From positions 1 through 40,796 of the forward strand of contig JACWAD010000010.1 of the NCBI GenBank assembly GCA_014874175.1: DNA of 40,796 nt, read 5' to 3'. Of this stretch, positions 1-7,734 are shown in pieces. Made by a program: the position numbers and the translations under genes. Below the pieces are notes generated by a model. It saw nothing but the letters and a program-made list of their open reading frames with translations, had not been told where the DNA came from and searched no databases. The DNA is from Thermoleophilia bacterium. Lineage in GTDB: Bacteria; Actinomycetota; Thermoleophilia; BMS3ABIN01. Position 1 is the first letter of the stretch; the number at the start of each line of letters is the position of its first letter.

Positions 1-1226
1 ATCATCAGCCCTGCCACAAACACGGCGATAATAACAAATCCAAGCATTGTGTAAAGACCGGAGCCTGCGCCTCCGGGCGCCACCTCGCCCAGGAGAATCA
101 GCAGCATCGCCACGCCGCCGCCCAGAGGCGTGTAGGAATCAAGCATGGAGTTGACGGCGCCGTCAGAGGTGGCGGTAGTGCCGGCGGCAAACAGCGCCGA
201 GCCGCCAATTCCGAACCTGACTTCTTTGCCCTCCATGTTCGGGCCGGCGGCCCCCAAATGGTGGATGAGCGGGTTGCCGCTATGCTCCGCCAGGTACATT
301 GTTCCCAGGGCGCCTATCAAGATGATCATCATTGCCGTCAGGATCGCCCACCCCTGGCGGGTGTTGCCTACCATCCTGCCGAACGTGTACGTAAGGGCAA
401 ATGGTATGGCCAGGAAAAGCAGGATTTCGGCAAAGTTGGCCAGAGGCGAGGGGTTTTCGTAGGGATGGGCGGAGTTGGCGCCAAAGAAGCCGCCGCCGTT
501 GGTGCCCAGCAGCTTGATCGACTCGAACGAGGCCACCGGCCCCATGGGAATGGTCTGGGTGCTTGCGCCGCCGCTGAGGGGCTGGACCAGCCGGGCTGCC
601 TCGTAACTGTTGAAATTCTGGATGACTCCCTGCGAGACGAGAAAAATGGCGGCGATGAGAGCGACCGGCAGCAGGATATAAAGGATGGACCGGGTGAGGT
701 CAACCCAGAAATTGCCGATCTCGCGGGCCGTGCGTCGGACTATGCCACGAATTAACGCAATGATAACAGTCATGCCGATTGCAGGCGCGACAAAATGGCT
801 GAGCGTCAGGGCAACCGTCTGGGTGAAGTAGCTTGCCGTTGCTTCCCCGGAATATGCCTGCCAGTTTGTGTTAGTGGCGAAGCTGACAGCGGTATTGAAC
901 GCCAGCGGCAACGGGAAGCCGGAGAACTTTTCCGGATTTAACGGCAGTACTCCCTGGAACGCGAGCACCAGGAAGATGAAGACCATGACGATGAAATTGA
1001 ACGTAAGCAGCGCCAGCGCGTAACGCTTCCAGCCGGTTTCTTTCTGCTCGTCGATGCCGGCCGCCCGGTAGACAAGGCGCTCCAGCGGCCGCATCACGGG
1101 GCTGAGCAGGTTCTTCTCGCCCTGATAGACCCTGGCCATGTAAGATCCAAGGGGTTTTACCAGCAGCAAGAGGACGCCAAAAAGTGCTGCTATCTCAATC
1201 CAGTCGTATATCTCGAAGTTCTGCAT
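1..1226 (-). CDS. kdpA: Potassium-transporting ATPase subunit A (KdpA), C-terminus truncated by window edge
   Basis: Reverse-strand translation [54 protein letters not shown]...[15 protein letters not shown]...[31 protein letters not shown]...[25 protein letters not shown] is typical KdpA; open at position 1 so absent from the ORF track. Confidence 0.95.
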   Translation of the reverse strand, partial: MQNFEIYDWIEIAALFGVLLLLVKPLGSYMARVYQGEKNLLSPVMRPLERLVYRAAGIDEQKETGWKRYALALLTFNFIVMVFIFLVLAFQGVLPLNPEKFSGFPLPLAFNTAVSFATNTNWQAYSGEATASYFTQTVALTLSHFVAPAIGMTVIIALIRGIVRRTAREIGNFWVDLTRSILYILLPVALIAAIFLVSQGVIQNFNSYEAARLVQPLSGGASTQTIPMGPVASFESIKLLGTNGGGFFGANSAHPYENPSPLANFAEILLFLAIPFALTYTFGRMVGNTRQGWAILTAMMIILIGALGTMYLAEHSGNPLIHHLGAAGPNMEGKEVRFGIGGSALFAAGTTATSDGAVNSMLDSYTPLGGGVAMLLILLGEVAPGGAGSGLYTMLGFVIIAVFVAGLM

Positions 1227-1300
1227 ATAGACCTGTTTACCGCCGGGCTGGTCCCAGTTCTGCCCGCTAATTGCGTTGATTGAAACATAAATCGGGCATG

Positions 1301-1328
1301 AAAAAGCCGCCGGCAAGAGCCCAGCGGC
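1301..1328 (-). terminator. Intrinsic terminator of the riboswitch expression platform
   Basis: Minus strand gccgctgg-gctcttg-ccggcggc followed by ttttt: 8-bp stem (one G-U) plus T-tract, between the aptamer and kdpA. Confidence 0.85.
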
Positions 1329-1340
1329 CTAGCTTGCTCG

Positions 1341-1460
1341 TTGCCCTTCCAAACGCCTACGAGGTTAGCTGTCGGGCTCGGGCCTGGAAGTGCCCTATCC
1401 CCTGGGAATTCGCCCCGGAAGTGGTTCCCCCGCATCCGCCACAGGCGGATCTCGGCTACA
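1341..1460 (-). ncRNA. c-di-AMP riboswitch (ydaO/yuaA aptamer) upstream of kdpA
   Basis: Minus strand GCCGAGATCCGCC..GGCGGATGCGGGGGAACCACTTCCGGGGCGAATTCCCAGGGGATAGGGCACTTCCAGGCCCGAGCCCGACAGCTAACCTCGTAGGCGTTTGGAAGG matches the recalled ydaO consensus, including CCCGACAGCTAACnnCGnAGGC. Confidence 0.92.
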
Positions 1461-1479
1461 AGAAATATTTGCAGATAAT

Positions 1480-1508
1480 TATTTACTCCTGTGCGCGTTC
1501 GATGTCAA
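1480..1508 (-). promoter_or_regulatory. Sigma70-type promoter for the riboswitch-kdpA transcript
   Basis: Minus strand TTGACA (1508-1503), 17-nt spacer, TAAATA (1485-1480), just upstream of the aptamer. Confidence 0.75.
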
Positions 1509-1614
1509 GCAAGTAATAACTGTGATGAATATCAACGTTGGGGATGACCGCAATCATGCCATTCTGGCCGGGAGGGGGTATGCTTTAATAAACTGCTGTT
1601 TAAGAGGAGGGGTC

Positions 1615-1839
1615 ATGGCCGAGACAAGAAATATTGAAATTAGCGGCGAGAGCCTGATCGGGGACGCCATCGAGCAGATCCCGGGGGCAGCGGACGTGAT
1701 CGAGAAATATTTCGGCAGCGGCTGCTTTACCTGCCCCGGCATCAGGATGGAGTCGATCAATTTCGGCGCCACCATGCACGGCGTGAGCGCCGAAGATGTG
1801 GTGGCGGACCTGCAGGCGCTGCTTGAGCGGCAGCCATAG
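1615..1839 (+). CDS. DUF1858 domain-containing protein
   Basis: MAETRNIEISGESLIGDAIEQIPGAADVIEKYFGSGCFTCPGIRMESINFGATMHGVSAEDVVADLQALLERQP; SD-like gaggggtc; GCFTCPG Cys motif typical of DUF1858. Confidence 0.8.
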   Translation: MAETRNIEISGESLIGDAIEQIPGAADVIEKYFGSGCFTCPGIRMESINFGATMHGVSAEDVVADLQALLERQP

Positions 1840-1870
1840 CTACCGCCTGATGTTGATATTATGCAAGCGT

Positions 1871-1903
1871 CGCAGGGGGCGGCCCGGCGGGCCGCCCCCT
1901 GCG
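1871..1903. repeat. Near-loopless perfect palindrome (16-bp arms, 1-nt centre)
   Basis: cgcagggggcggcccg-g-cgggccgccccctgcg. Confidence 0.9.
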
Positions 1904-1919
1904 AATCGTTGACGCTACA

Positions 1920-1962
1920 GGCCGCGGGGCTCAGCGTGCCAGGCACGCTGAGCCCCGCGGCC
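1920..1962. repeat. Near-loopless perfect palindrome (21-bp arms, 1-nt centre)
   Basis: ggccgcggggctcagcgtgcc-a-ggcacgctgagccccgcggcc. Confidence 0.92.
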
Positions 1963-2061
1963 TTCAATTATTACAGAAACCTTACATTTTGCTAACAGCC
2001 CCTTAACTGCTCAAGGTGATAATTAACAGTCAAGATAGCGGCAGCAGGAGCTTTAAGCAAA

Positions 2062-2154
2062 ATGGAGACTCTTAAAAAAATACTTACGGCGGAGCAGATC
2101 CTGTTCCTGTTCGTGCTCTTTGTTTTTGTTGTTGTTTGGGCCATCACATCGTGA
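2062..2154 (+). CDS. Candidate 30-aa single-TM peptide
   Basis: METLKKILTAEQILFLFVLFVFVVVWAITS*; caggag 5-10 nt upstream; below the ORF track length cutoff. Confidence 0.5.
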   Translation: METLKKILTAEQILFLFVLFVFVVVWAITS

Positions 2155-2287
2155 GCCGGGCTCATTTTTTCGGGGTGGCGGCGCGCTGAGTTGACGCCAT
2201 GCTGATTTTTAGTGGCCGCGGACGGCCGCTCCCTTTCCACCAGGTTGCAATAACGCAACTTTTTTTCATATCTGCGTTGTAAGACTT

Positions 2288-2980
2288 ATGGACAAAAATG
2301 CGCCAGCCTGGTTATCTCCCGGTGAGGAAAAGCGGCTGGTCGAGCGGGCGAAAACGGAACCGCAGGCCTTCGGCGCACTTTACGACCGTTATTACCCGCT
2401 TGTTTACGGCTACATCCTGCGCCGCATTGGCAATGTTCACGACGCCCAGGATGTCACCGCCGATACTTTCTCCAAGGCCTTGAAAGCGCTGCCGCACTAC
2501 CAGCAGCGCGGCGCTCCGTTTTCCGCCTGGGTGTACCGGATTGCCACCAATGAGACCGACAGTTACTTCCGCCGCCGCAAACACCGGCTCCTCTCCCTCG
2601 ATTTCCTCTCCGAAAAGCGCGAGTTTGAGCTGCCGGACGACGCCGCCAGCCTGGAGCGGCAGCAGGCAGACATGGAAGAGCAACTCAAATTCTATGGCAC
2701 ATATGAGGCAATCATCAAAATGATGGAATCCTTGCCTGTAAAATATCAGGCCGTGCTCGCCCTCCGTTATTTTGAAAAGAAAAAAATTGCTGAGATCAGC
2801 GACATAACCGGGAAAAATATCAACACCGTCAAGTCGCTGCTGAAGCGGGCGACCGCCAGGCTGAGAGCCAAATGGGAAGCGGTGGAAGCAGCACAGACGG
2901 GCACCGGTAACCAAAAAATGCAACCCTTTCGGTGCGCCGCCGTTATACCGGAAGAAGGAGGGATCAGCCATGAAAGATGA
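2288..2980 (+). CDS. ECF-type sigma-70 family RNA polymerase sigma factor
   Basis: FGALYDRYYPLVYGYILRRIGNVHDAQDVTADTFSKAL (region 2), AFSAWVYRIA-like, LPVKYQAVLALRYFEKKKIAEISDITGKNINTVKSLLKRATARLR (region 4). Confidence 0.92.
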   Translation: MDKNAPAWLSPGEEKRLVERAKTEPQAFGALYDRYYPLVYGYILRRIGNVHDAQDVTADTFSKALKALPHYQQRGAPFSAWVYRIATNETDSYFRRRKHRLLSLDFLSEKREFELPDDAASLERQQADMEEQLKFYGTYEAIIKMMESLPVKYQAVLALRYFEKKKIAEISDITGKNINTVKSLLKRATARLRAKWEAVEAAQTGTGNQKMQPFRCAAVIPEEGGISHER

Positions 2981-3758
2981 CCGGTTTACAGAAATGCTTA
3001 CAGATATGGAGGTGCCGCAACTTAATAGCAGCGCCCATCAGGCGCTGCTGCGAACTGCCCTGGTTGATGCTTCCCGCCGGGAAAAGCAAACGCACAGGAA
3101 AGGATTTACCATGCGTCGAAAAATTCTTGCCAGCGCCACCGTGGGGCTGGCGTGCCTGGCCGCGATCGCCGCGTCGATCGTCATTCTGACCCCCGGGGAT
3201 CAGGCTTCAGCCGCCCAGGAGCTGGCGAAACAGAGCTCCGGTTATGTTGCCGGCCTCAGTCCAGGCGACAAGGCCAGCCTGACCCAGGAGTTCCGCACGG
3301 CCTACCATGCTGATCCGCAGCAGTTGCTGGATGAGGCCCAGCATGCCGGCGACCTGACCATGCTCACCTATGATCAGCTCAAGACCGATCATCCGGACAT
3401 ATTTGCACTGCTGTCTCCCAAAAACCCTGCCCCTGCCCCCAAAAACGCCGGCAACGGAGGAGCAGCGGGAACTGTAAGCACAGGAGGTCCGGTGCAGGGA
3501 CTGTCGGCGCCAGCAAAGCCGGTTCAGGTTACAGGAGCAGGCAGAGTTGCCGTTCAAGGCCCCGGCATGCCCCCGCCTGCCCCCGATCTTAGCAGCATGA
3601 AGTTCCTTCTGTTCACCAACAGCCAGGGGCAGAAGATACTGCTGGGGATAGGTCCTCCACCAGACACCGGGCCAACGCTCACTTTGACAATTGACAGCTC
3701 AGGCGCTACCAGCGGTTCTATCAGCGAAAGTGTTCCTGGAGCCAAGGCTGCAAAGTAA
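2970..3758 (+). CDS. Single-TM protein overlapping the ECF sigma gene; putative anti-sigma factor
   Basis: 11-bp overlap with the sigma gene; ~45-aa N-terminus, one TM (KILASATVGLACLAAIAASIVIL), Pro/Gly-rich C-terminal part. Confidence 0.6.
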   Translation: MKDDRFTEMLTDMEVPQLNSSAHQALLRTALVDASRREKQTHRKGFTMRRKILASATVGLACLAAIAASIVILTPGDQASAAQELAKQSSGYVAGLSPGDKASLTQEFRTAYHADPQQLLDEAQHAGDLTMLTYDQLKTDHPDIFALLSPKNPAPAPKNAGNGGAAGTVSTGGPVQGLSAPAKPVQVTGAGRVAVQGPGMPPPAPDLSSMKFLLFTNSQGQKILLGIGPPPDTGPTLTLTIDSSGATSGSISESVPGAKAAK

Positions 3759-3945
3759 GCAACCCAGGTCTGGGCCAAACGGGCGCCGAACGCCAGCGGC
3801 AGCTCCGGTGAGAGCTGCCACAAAGCCGGGGTCGGCCAGGTCCCGTGCAACTCAGCCGGAGGCCCCCAGAAATAGTGAAGCCAGTGAAGTTCAGCTAATC
3901 CTTCAGCGACCGCCAGTAAAAAAGGCCGGCGGCCGCTGGCGCCGG

Positions 3946-3975
3946 AGTAGGGGCAAGGCTTGCCTTGCCCCTACT
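3946..3975. repeat. Palindromic element (14-bp arms, 2-nt centre) between convergent genes
   Basis: agtaggggcaaggc-tt-gccttgcccctact; contains the stop codon of the minus-strand gene. Confidence 0.85.
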
Positions 3976-4417
3976 GCTTCAGATTCCCGGGCCGTGGCGC
4001 CGGCGGCGCAGCCGCCAGCGTCTTCCACATGTTCACGAAAAAAAGCAGCGCCCCGGCGGCGTAAAGGGCGCCGAAGGGCGCCACGCCGAATTTAAGCAGG
4101 TCCGCCTCCGAGTAGCCGGCGATGAAAAACATCACCACCAGGCCGGCAAGCCCGCTTATGTTGATCCACAGCTGAACCCTGGCTATGCCTTCGCTGTAAA
4201 GCGGCCGGCCGCTGAAGCGGGGCAGGATATGATATCCCACACCAAATATCAACATCATTACGGTGCCGAGTAAATTGACATGGGCGTGGGCAGATGTTAC
4301 GTAACCCGGGTGATTGGCGCCGGAAAACAAGCCCAGCGCGATCAGGACGCCCAGGGTGACTCCAGCCACCAACGACACCAGGCTGGTTCTGATAAATCCA
4401 ATAACCGTTGGGCTCAA
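3971..4417 (-). CDS. Short heme-copper-oxidase subunit I-like membrane protein (four predicted TM helices)
   Basis: SAHAHVNLLGTVMMLIFGVGYHILPRFSGRPLYSEGIARVQLWINISGLAGLVVMFFIAGY resembles a cbb3/NnrS-like His-containing fragment of HCO subunit I. Confidence 0.7.
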   Translation of the reverse strand: MSPTVIGFIRTSLVSLVAGVTLGVLIALGLFSGANHPGYVTSAHAHVNLLGTVMMLIFGVGYHILPRFSGRPLYSEGIARVQLWINISGLAGLVVMFFIAGYSEADLLKFGVAPFGALYAAGALLFFVNMWKTLAAAPPAPRPGNLKQ

Positions 4418-4479
4418 TTTTTCTCCTTAGAGGCCGTTTTTATCCGGTAGCCAGAATCAAGCATCCAGGATCCCCTCAA

Positions 4480-4623
4480 TCAGTGTCCTCCGTGAATCAA
4501 TACCGGCAGGCAGCTGACGCAGACCCACGTGTCTTCCTCGTCCCTGATGCACTTGATAAGTACATTCTGGCTGCTTGTTGCGCCGCACTGCAGGCAAACC
4601 GGCGTCTTGGCTTCGTCAGTCAT
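4480..4623 (-). CDS. Small zinc-ribbon-like protein (47 aa)
   Basis: MTDEAKTPVCLQCGATSSQNVLIKCIRDEEDTWVCVSCLPVLIHGGH; two CxxC motifs; gaaggagg SD before ATG at 4623. Confidence 0.65.
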   Translation of the reverse strand: MTDEAKTPVCLQCGATSSQNVLIKCIRDEEDTWVCVSCLPVLIHGGH

Positions 4624-4761
4624 ATGGCCTCCTTCGGAAAGTTTCCAGTTTCCAGTTTTCAGTTTAAACCCTCCACTGAATTTGAAACCCTGCATGAAGA
4701 ATATCCATTTGAGCAGCATTAAGGAATGAGGGCAATCAGTTACAAATGTGATCTTCGTCAT

Positions 4762-5436
4762 CTACCTCGCCCACTCCCTCAACCCCTCCCGGTCGATAAT
4801 GGTTATCTGTCTCCTGTCAATGCCGATGAGCCCGGCCCGTTCCATTTTTTTCAGCTCGCGGGTGGCGGTCTCGCGCGAGGTGCCGGCAATGTCGGCCAGG
4901 TCCTGGCGCGAGAGGGCCAGATTGATGCGCAGCCCGCCTGCGGCTTCCTCTCCGTACCGCTCCGCCAGTTTCAGCAGCAGCCCCGCCAGCCGGTGGGGCA
5001 CCTGCTTGAAGGAAAGGTCACGAATAAGCTCCATTGCCTGGCGCAGCCGCGCCCCCAGGACGCTAATGACCTTTAGGGCAATCTCCGGATGCAGCTTAAG
5101 CAACTCCCGGAAATCGCCGCGCCGAATCAGGTAGATCTCTGAATCGTCCATGGTGGCGGCCGTGGCCGGATAGGGGCCGCCATCAAACATGGGCACGTCG
5201 CCAAAAATCTGGCCGCTGTTCAGGATGGCCAGCACCTGCTCGCGCCCATCGCGGGAAGTCTTGTAAATCTTTACACGGCCGCTTTTGACCAGGTAAAAAG
5301 CGGCCGCCGGATCCCCTTCATGGAAAATGACCGTATCTTTCCGCAGTTTTCGTTTGACCACAAGCGGCACAATCTCTTCCAGCTCGTCATCGCTGAGGCC
5401 GGAAAAGACAGGCGTGCGGCGCAGATATTCTTTCAC
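4762..5436 (-). CDS. Crp/Fnr family transcriptional regulator
   Basis: cNMP-binding fold (VIFHEGDPAAAFYLVKSGRVKIYKTSRDGREQVLAILNSGQIFGDVPMF) plus HTH (LSRQDLADIAGTSRETATRELKKMERAGLI). Confidence 0.93.
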   Translation of the reverse strand: MKEYLRRTPVFSGLSDDELEEIVPLVVKRKLRKDTVIFHEGDPAAAFYLVKSGRVKIYKTSRDGREQVLAILNSGQIFGDVPMFDGGPYPATAATMDDSEIYLIRRGDFRELLKLHPEIALKVISVLGARLRQAMELIRDLSFKQVPHRLAGLLLKLAERYGEEAAGGLRINLALSRQDLADIAGTSRETATRELKKMERAGLIGIDRRQITIIDREGLREWAR

Positions 5437-5621
5437 GGGACGTGCCTTTCCTGACGTTCGTAATTTCAGGGACGTCTTTCCTGCGTTCCCGAGTCTTGCA
5501 TTGGGAATATAATTCCCGCTCGGTAACTCAGGAAAGGTACGCCCCCAGGATAAATAGTATAATAACTCCCACAGTCAATATCCGCAGGCAGCCGTTTTCC
5601 GCCTGCCGAAATCTTACGGCC

Positions 5622-7049
5622 ATGTCGACACCATCCACCTCGCTTCCAGGCAGCCCGATGTCATCGCGGCTGCTTGCAGATGTGGGAAGATTCATCGAAA
5701 AGAACGGGCTCATCCACGCCGGCGACCGGGTGCTTTGCATGGTCTCCGGGGGCGCCGATTCAGTCCTGATGCTGCGCCTGCTTGCGCGCCTCGCCTGCCC
5801 GGATGAAACCGCCTTTGCGGGAACATTCTCACTTGGCGTCTGTCATGTCAATTACGGCCGCCGGGGAGAAGCCAGCAACCAGGACGAGTCCTTTGTCCGC
5901 CGCCTGGCGGATCAGGCTGGCGTCCGGGTGCACGCTGTCAGGGCTCCCGATCACCCCGGCGCCAATTTCCAGGCATGGGCGCGGGATTACCGCTACCTGG
6001 CGGCTGAGAATCTCTGCCATTGGCAAGGCTACAGCCGTATTGCCGTTGGCCACAACCAGGATGACCGTATCGAGACGTTCATTTACCGCTTGATCACATA
6101 CTCGGGCCGCCGCTCGCTTTTGGTGATGCCTCCGCGCCGCGGCCGCGTCGTCAGGCCGCTTCTATCCCTGGAATCAGACCAAATCAGGGATTATTGCCGC
6201 CGGGAAGGAATTTCTTTCCGGCATGACAGCTCCAACCTGTCAATGGAATATGCGCGCAACCGCATCCGCGGGCAGGTCATCCCTCGCCTGGAAGAGATTC
6301 GCCCCGATTTCCGCTCTCATATCCTGGAAACGCTGTCCCAGCTTAAAGATGAAGAGGAAGTGCTCGCCAAGGCCATTAACGCTGCCTGGAATGAGGTAGT
6401 CATAAAAGAGGAAGGCCAGACCGTGCTTCTGGCAGGCTCCCTGTCAGACCTGCCTGCGGCCACGGCAAGGCTGTTGCTCAGGCGCTGGCTGGCCGAAGAC
6501 GGCGGCGGCGTACGCCTGTCGCGCCGGGTTCTTGATTCGGTTCTTGACCTGTGCCGGGACAAAAGCGGCAGCCGCGAGCTGTCTCTATCGGGGGGCCTGC
6601 GCCTGGAGCGCCGCTACGGCAGGCTTTACCGGGCGGCGGCGGCGCTCCTGTCGCCTGAGCCGGTTAGCCTTCCCGTCCCCGGCCGGGTGAAGTTTGGCGA
6701 TTTTGATATCGAGGCGGTAAAATCGCCGCAGTGGGGCGCGGCTCCCGCCAATCCTTGGCTGGCTACCGTTGATGAGGAATCACTGCCCGGGACGCTTGGA
6801 GTGCGTTCGTGGCGCCATGGCGACAGGTTCGAACCGCTGGGGCAGGGTGGCTCCAGGAGCCTCCAGGACCTGTTCGTGGACGCAAAGATTCCGCGCAGCC
6901 AGAGGTACAGAGTACCGGTGGTGACAAGCGGCGAGAAAATCGTCTGGGTGGCAGGCCTGAGGCTGGCGCAGGAATTCCGCGTAACTTCCAGAAGTGAGCA
7001 ACTGCTGGGGCTGAAGGCAGCCAGGAGGACAATTGATAACTTATTTTAA
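5622..7049 (+). CDS. tilS: tRNA(Ile)-lysidine synthetase
   Basis: PP-loop SGGADSVLML, NYGRRGEASNQDE, GHNQDDRIETFIYRL; ATG at 5622 preferred over the 5442 ORF start. Confidence 0.92.
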   Translation: MSTPSTSLPGSPMSSRLLADVGRFIEKNGLIHAGDRVLCMVSGGADSVLMLRLLARLACPDETAFAGTFSLGVCHVNYGRRGEASNQDESFVRRLADQAGVRVHAVRAPDHPGANFQAWARDYRYLAAENLCHWQGYSRIAVGHNQDDRIETFIYRLITYSGRRSLLVMPPRRGRVVRPLLSLESDQIRDYCRREGISFRHDSSNLSMEYARNRIRGQVIPRLEEIRPDFRSHILETLSQLKDEEEVLAKAINAAWNEVVIKEEGQTVLLAGSLSDLPAATARLLLRRWLAEDGGGVRLSRRVLDSVLDLCRDKSGSRELSLSGGLRLERRYGRLYRAAAALLSPEPVSLPVPGRVKFGDFDIEAVKSPQWGAAPANPWLATVDEESLPGTLGVRSWRHGDRFEPLGQGGSRSLQDLFVDAKIPRSQRYRVPVVTSGEKIVWVAGLRLAQEFRVTSRSEQLLGLKAARRTIDNLF

Positions 7050-7575
7050 CGAGGTTCTTTTTCGCGAAGAAGAGATTCAGGCGCGGGTAACGGAGATAGC
7101 CAGGCAGGTAAACGCCGATTACGAAGGCATGCAGCCACTTTTAGTCTGCATTCTTAAAGGGGCGGTCTTTTTCATGGCCGATCTGGCCCGCCAGATCGAG
7201 ATTCCCTGCGAGATGGATTTCATGGCCGTTTCCAGCTACGGCTCGGCCTCTGACTCTTCCGGAGTGGTGCGCATCCTGAAGGATCTGGATGCAGACATTA
7301 CCGGCCGCAACGTGATCATTGTGGAAGATATTATTGATTCAGGTTTGACTTTAAGTTATTTAAGGAAAAATCTGAGCGCGCGCAATCCCGCCTCGGTGGA
7401 AGTGGCGGCGCTGCTGACCAAGCCCGGCCGCCGCCAGGTTGATATAAATTGCAAGTATATAGGATTTGAGGTGGCCGACCGGTTCGTGGTCGGGTACGGG
7501 CTCGATTTCAACGAAAACTACCGCAATCTCAGGTTTATTGCCGTTCTGCCCGAGGAAGAGCTAAATCAGACCTAA
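7033..7575 (+). CDS. hpt: Hypoxanthine phosphoribosyltransferase
   Basis: VCILKGAVFFMADLARQI, MAVSSYGSASDSSGVVRILKDLDADITGRNVIIVEDIIDSGLTL; TTG start overlapping tilS. Confidence 0.95.
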   Translation: MITYFNEVLFREEEIQARVTEIARQVNADYEGMQPLLVCILKGAVFFMADLARQIEIPCEMDFMAVSSYGSASDSSGVVRILKDLDADITGRNVIIVEDIIDSGLTLSYLRKNLSARNPASVEVAALLTKPGRRQVDINCKYIGFEVADRFVVGYGLDFNENYRNLRFIAVLPEEELNQT

Positions 7576-7734
7576 GGCGCGGCGGTGGACGCTCTCTTGT
7601 CGAATCAGGCAAACTGCCGATTAGCAGCCTGATATGAGATAATGTAAAGGTCCTGAGGGTGGCGCATGGCGCCGCCCGGGATGAATATATTGTATGGGCG
7701 GCCCGGGTCGCCCGAAAGAAAGGTTTGAATTAAT

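Noticed and set aside
258-755. 165-aa plus-strand ORF
   Set aside because: Antisense to kdpA, whose reverse-strand translation is unambiguous
3691-4273. Plus-strand ORFs 3691-4095 and 3965-4273
   Set aside because: Basic Arg/Ala/Pro-rich translations overlapping the end of 2970-3758 and antisense to the oxidase-like gene; no support
7576-7734. Hairpins in the ftsH leader (atcaggc/gcctgat; gccgccc/gggcggc), possible RNA thermometer
   Set aside because: Only 7-bp arms with long loops and no clear pairing to the ribosome binding site; too weak to claim
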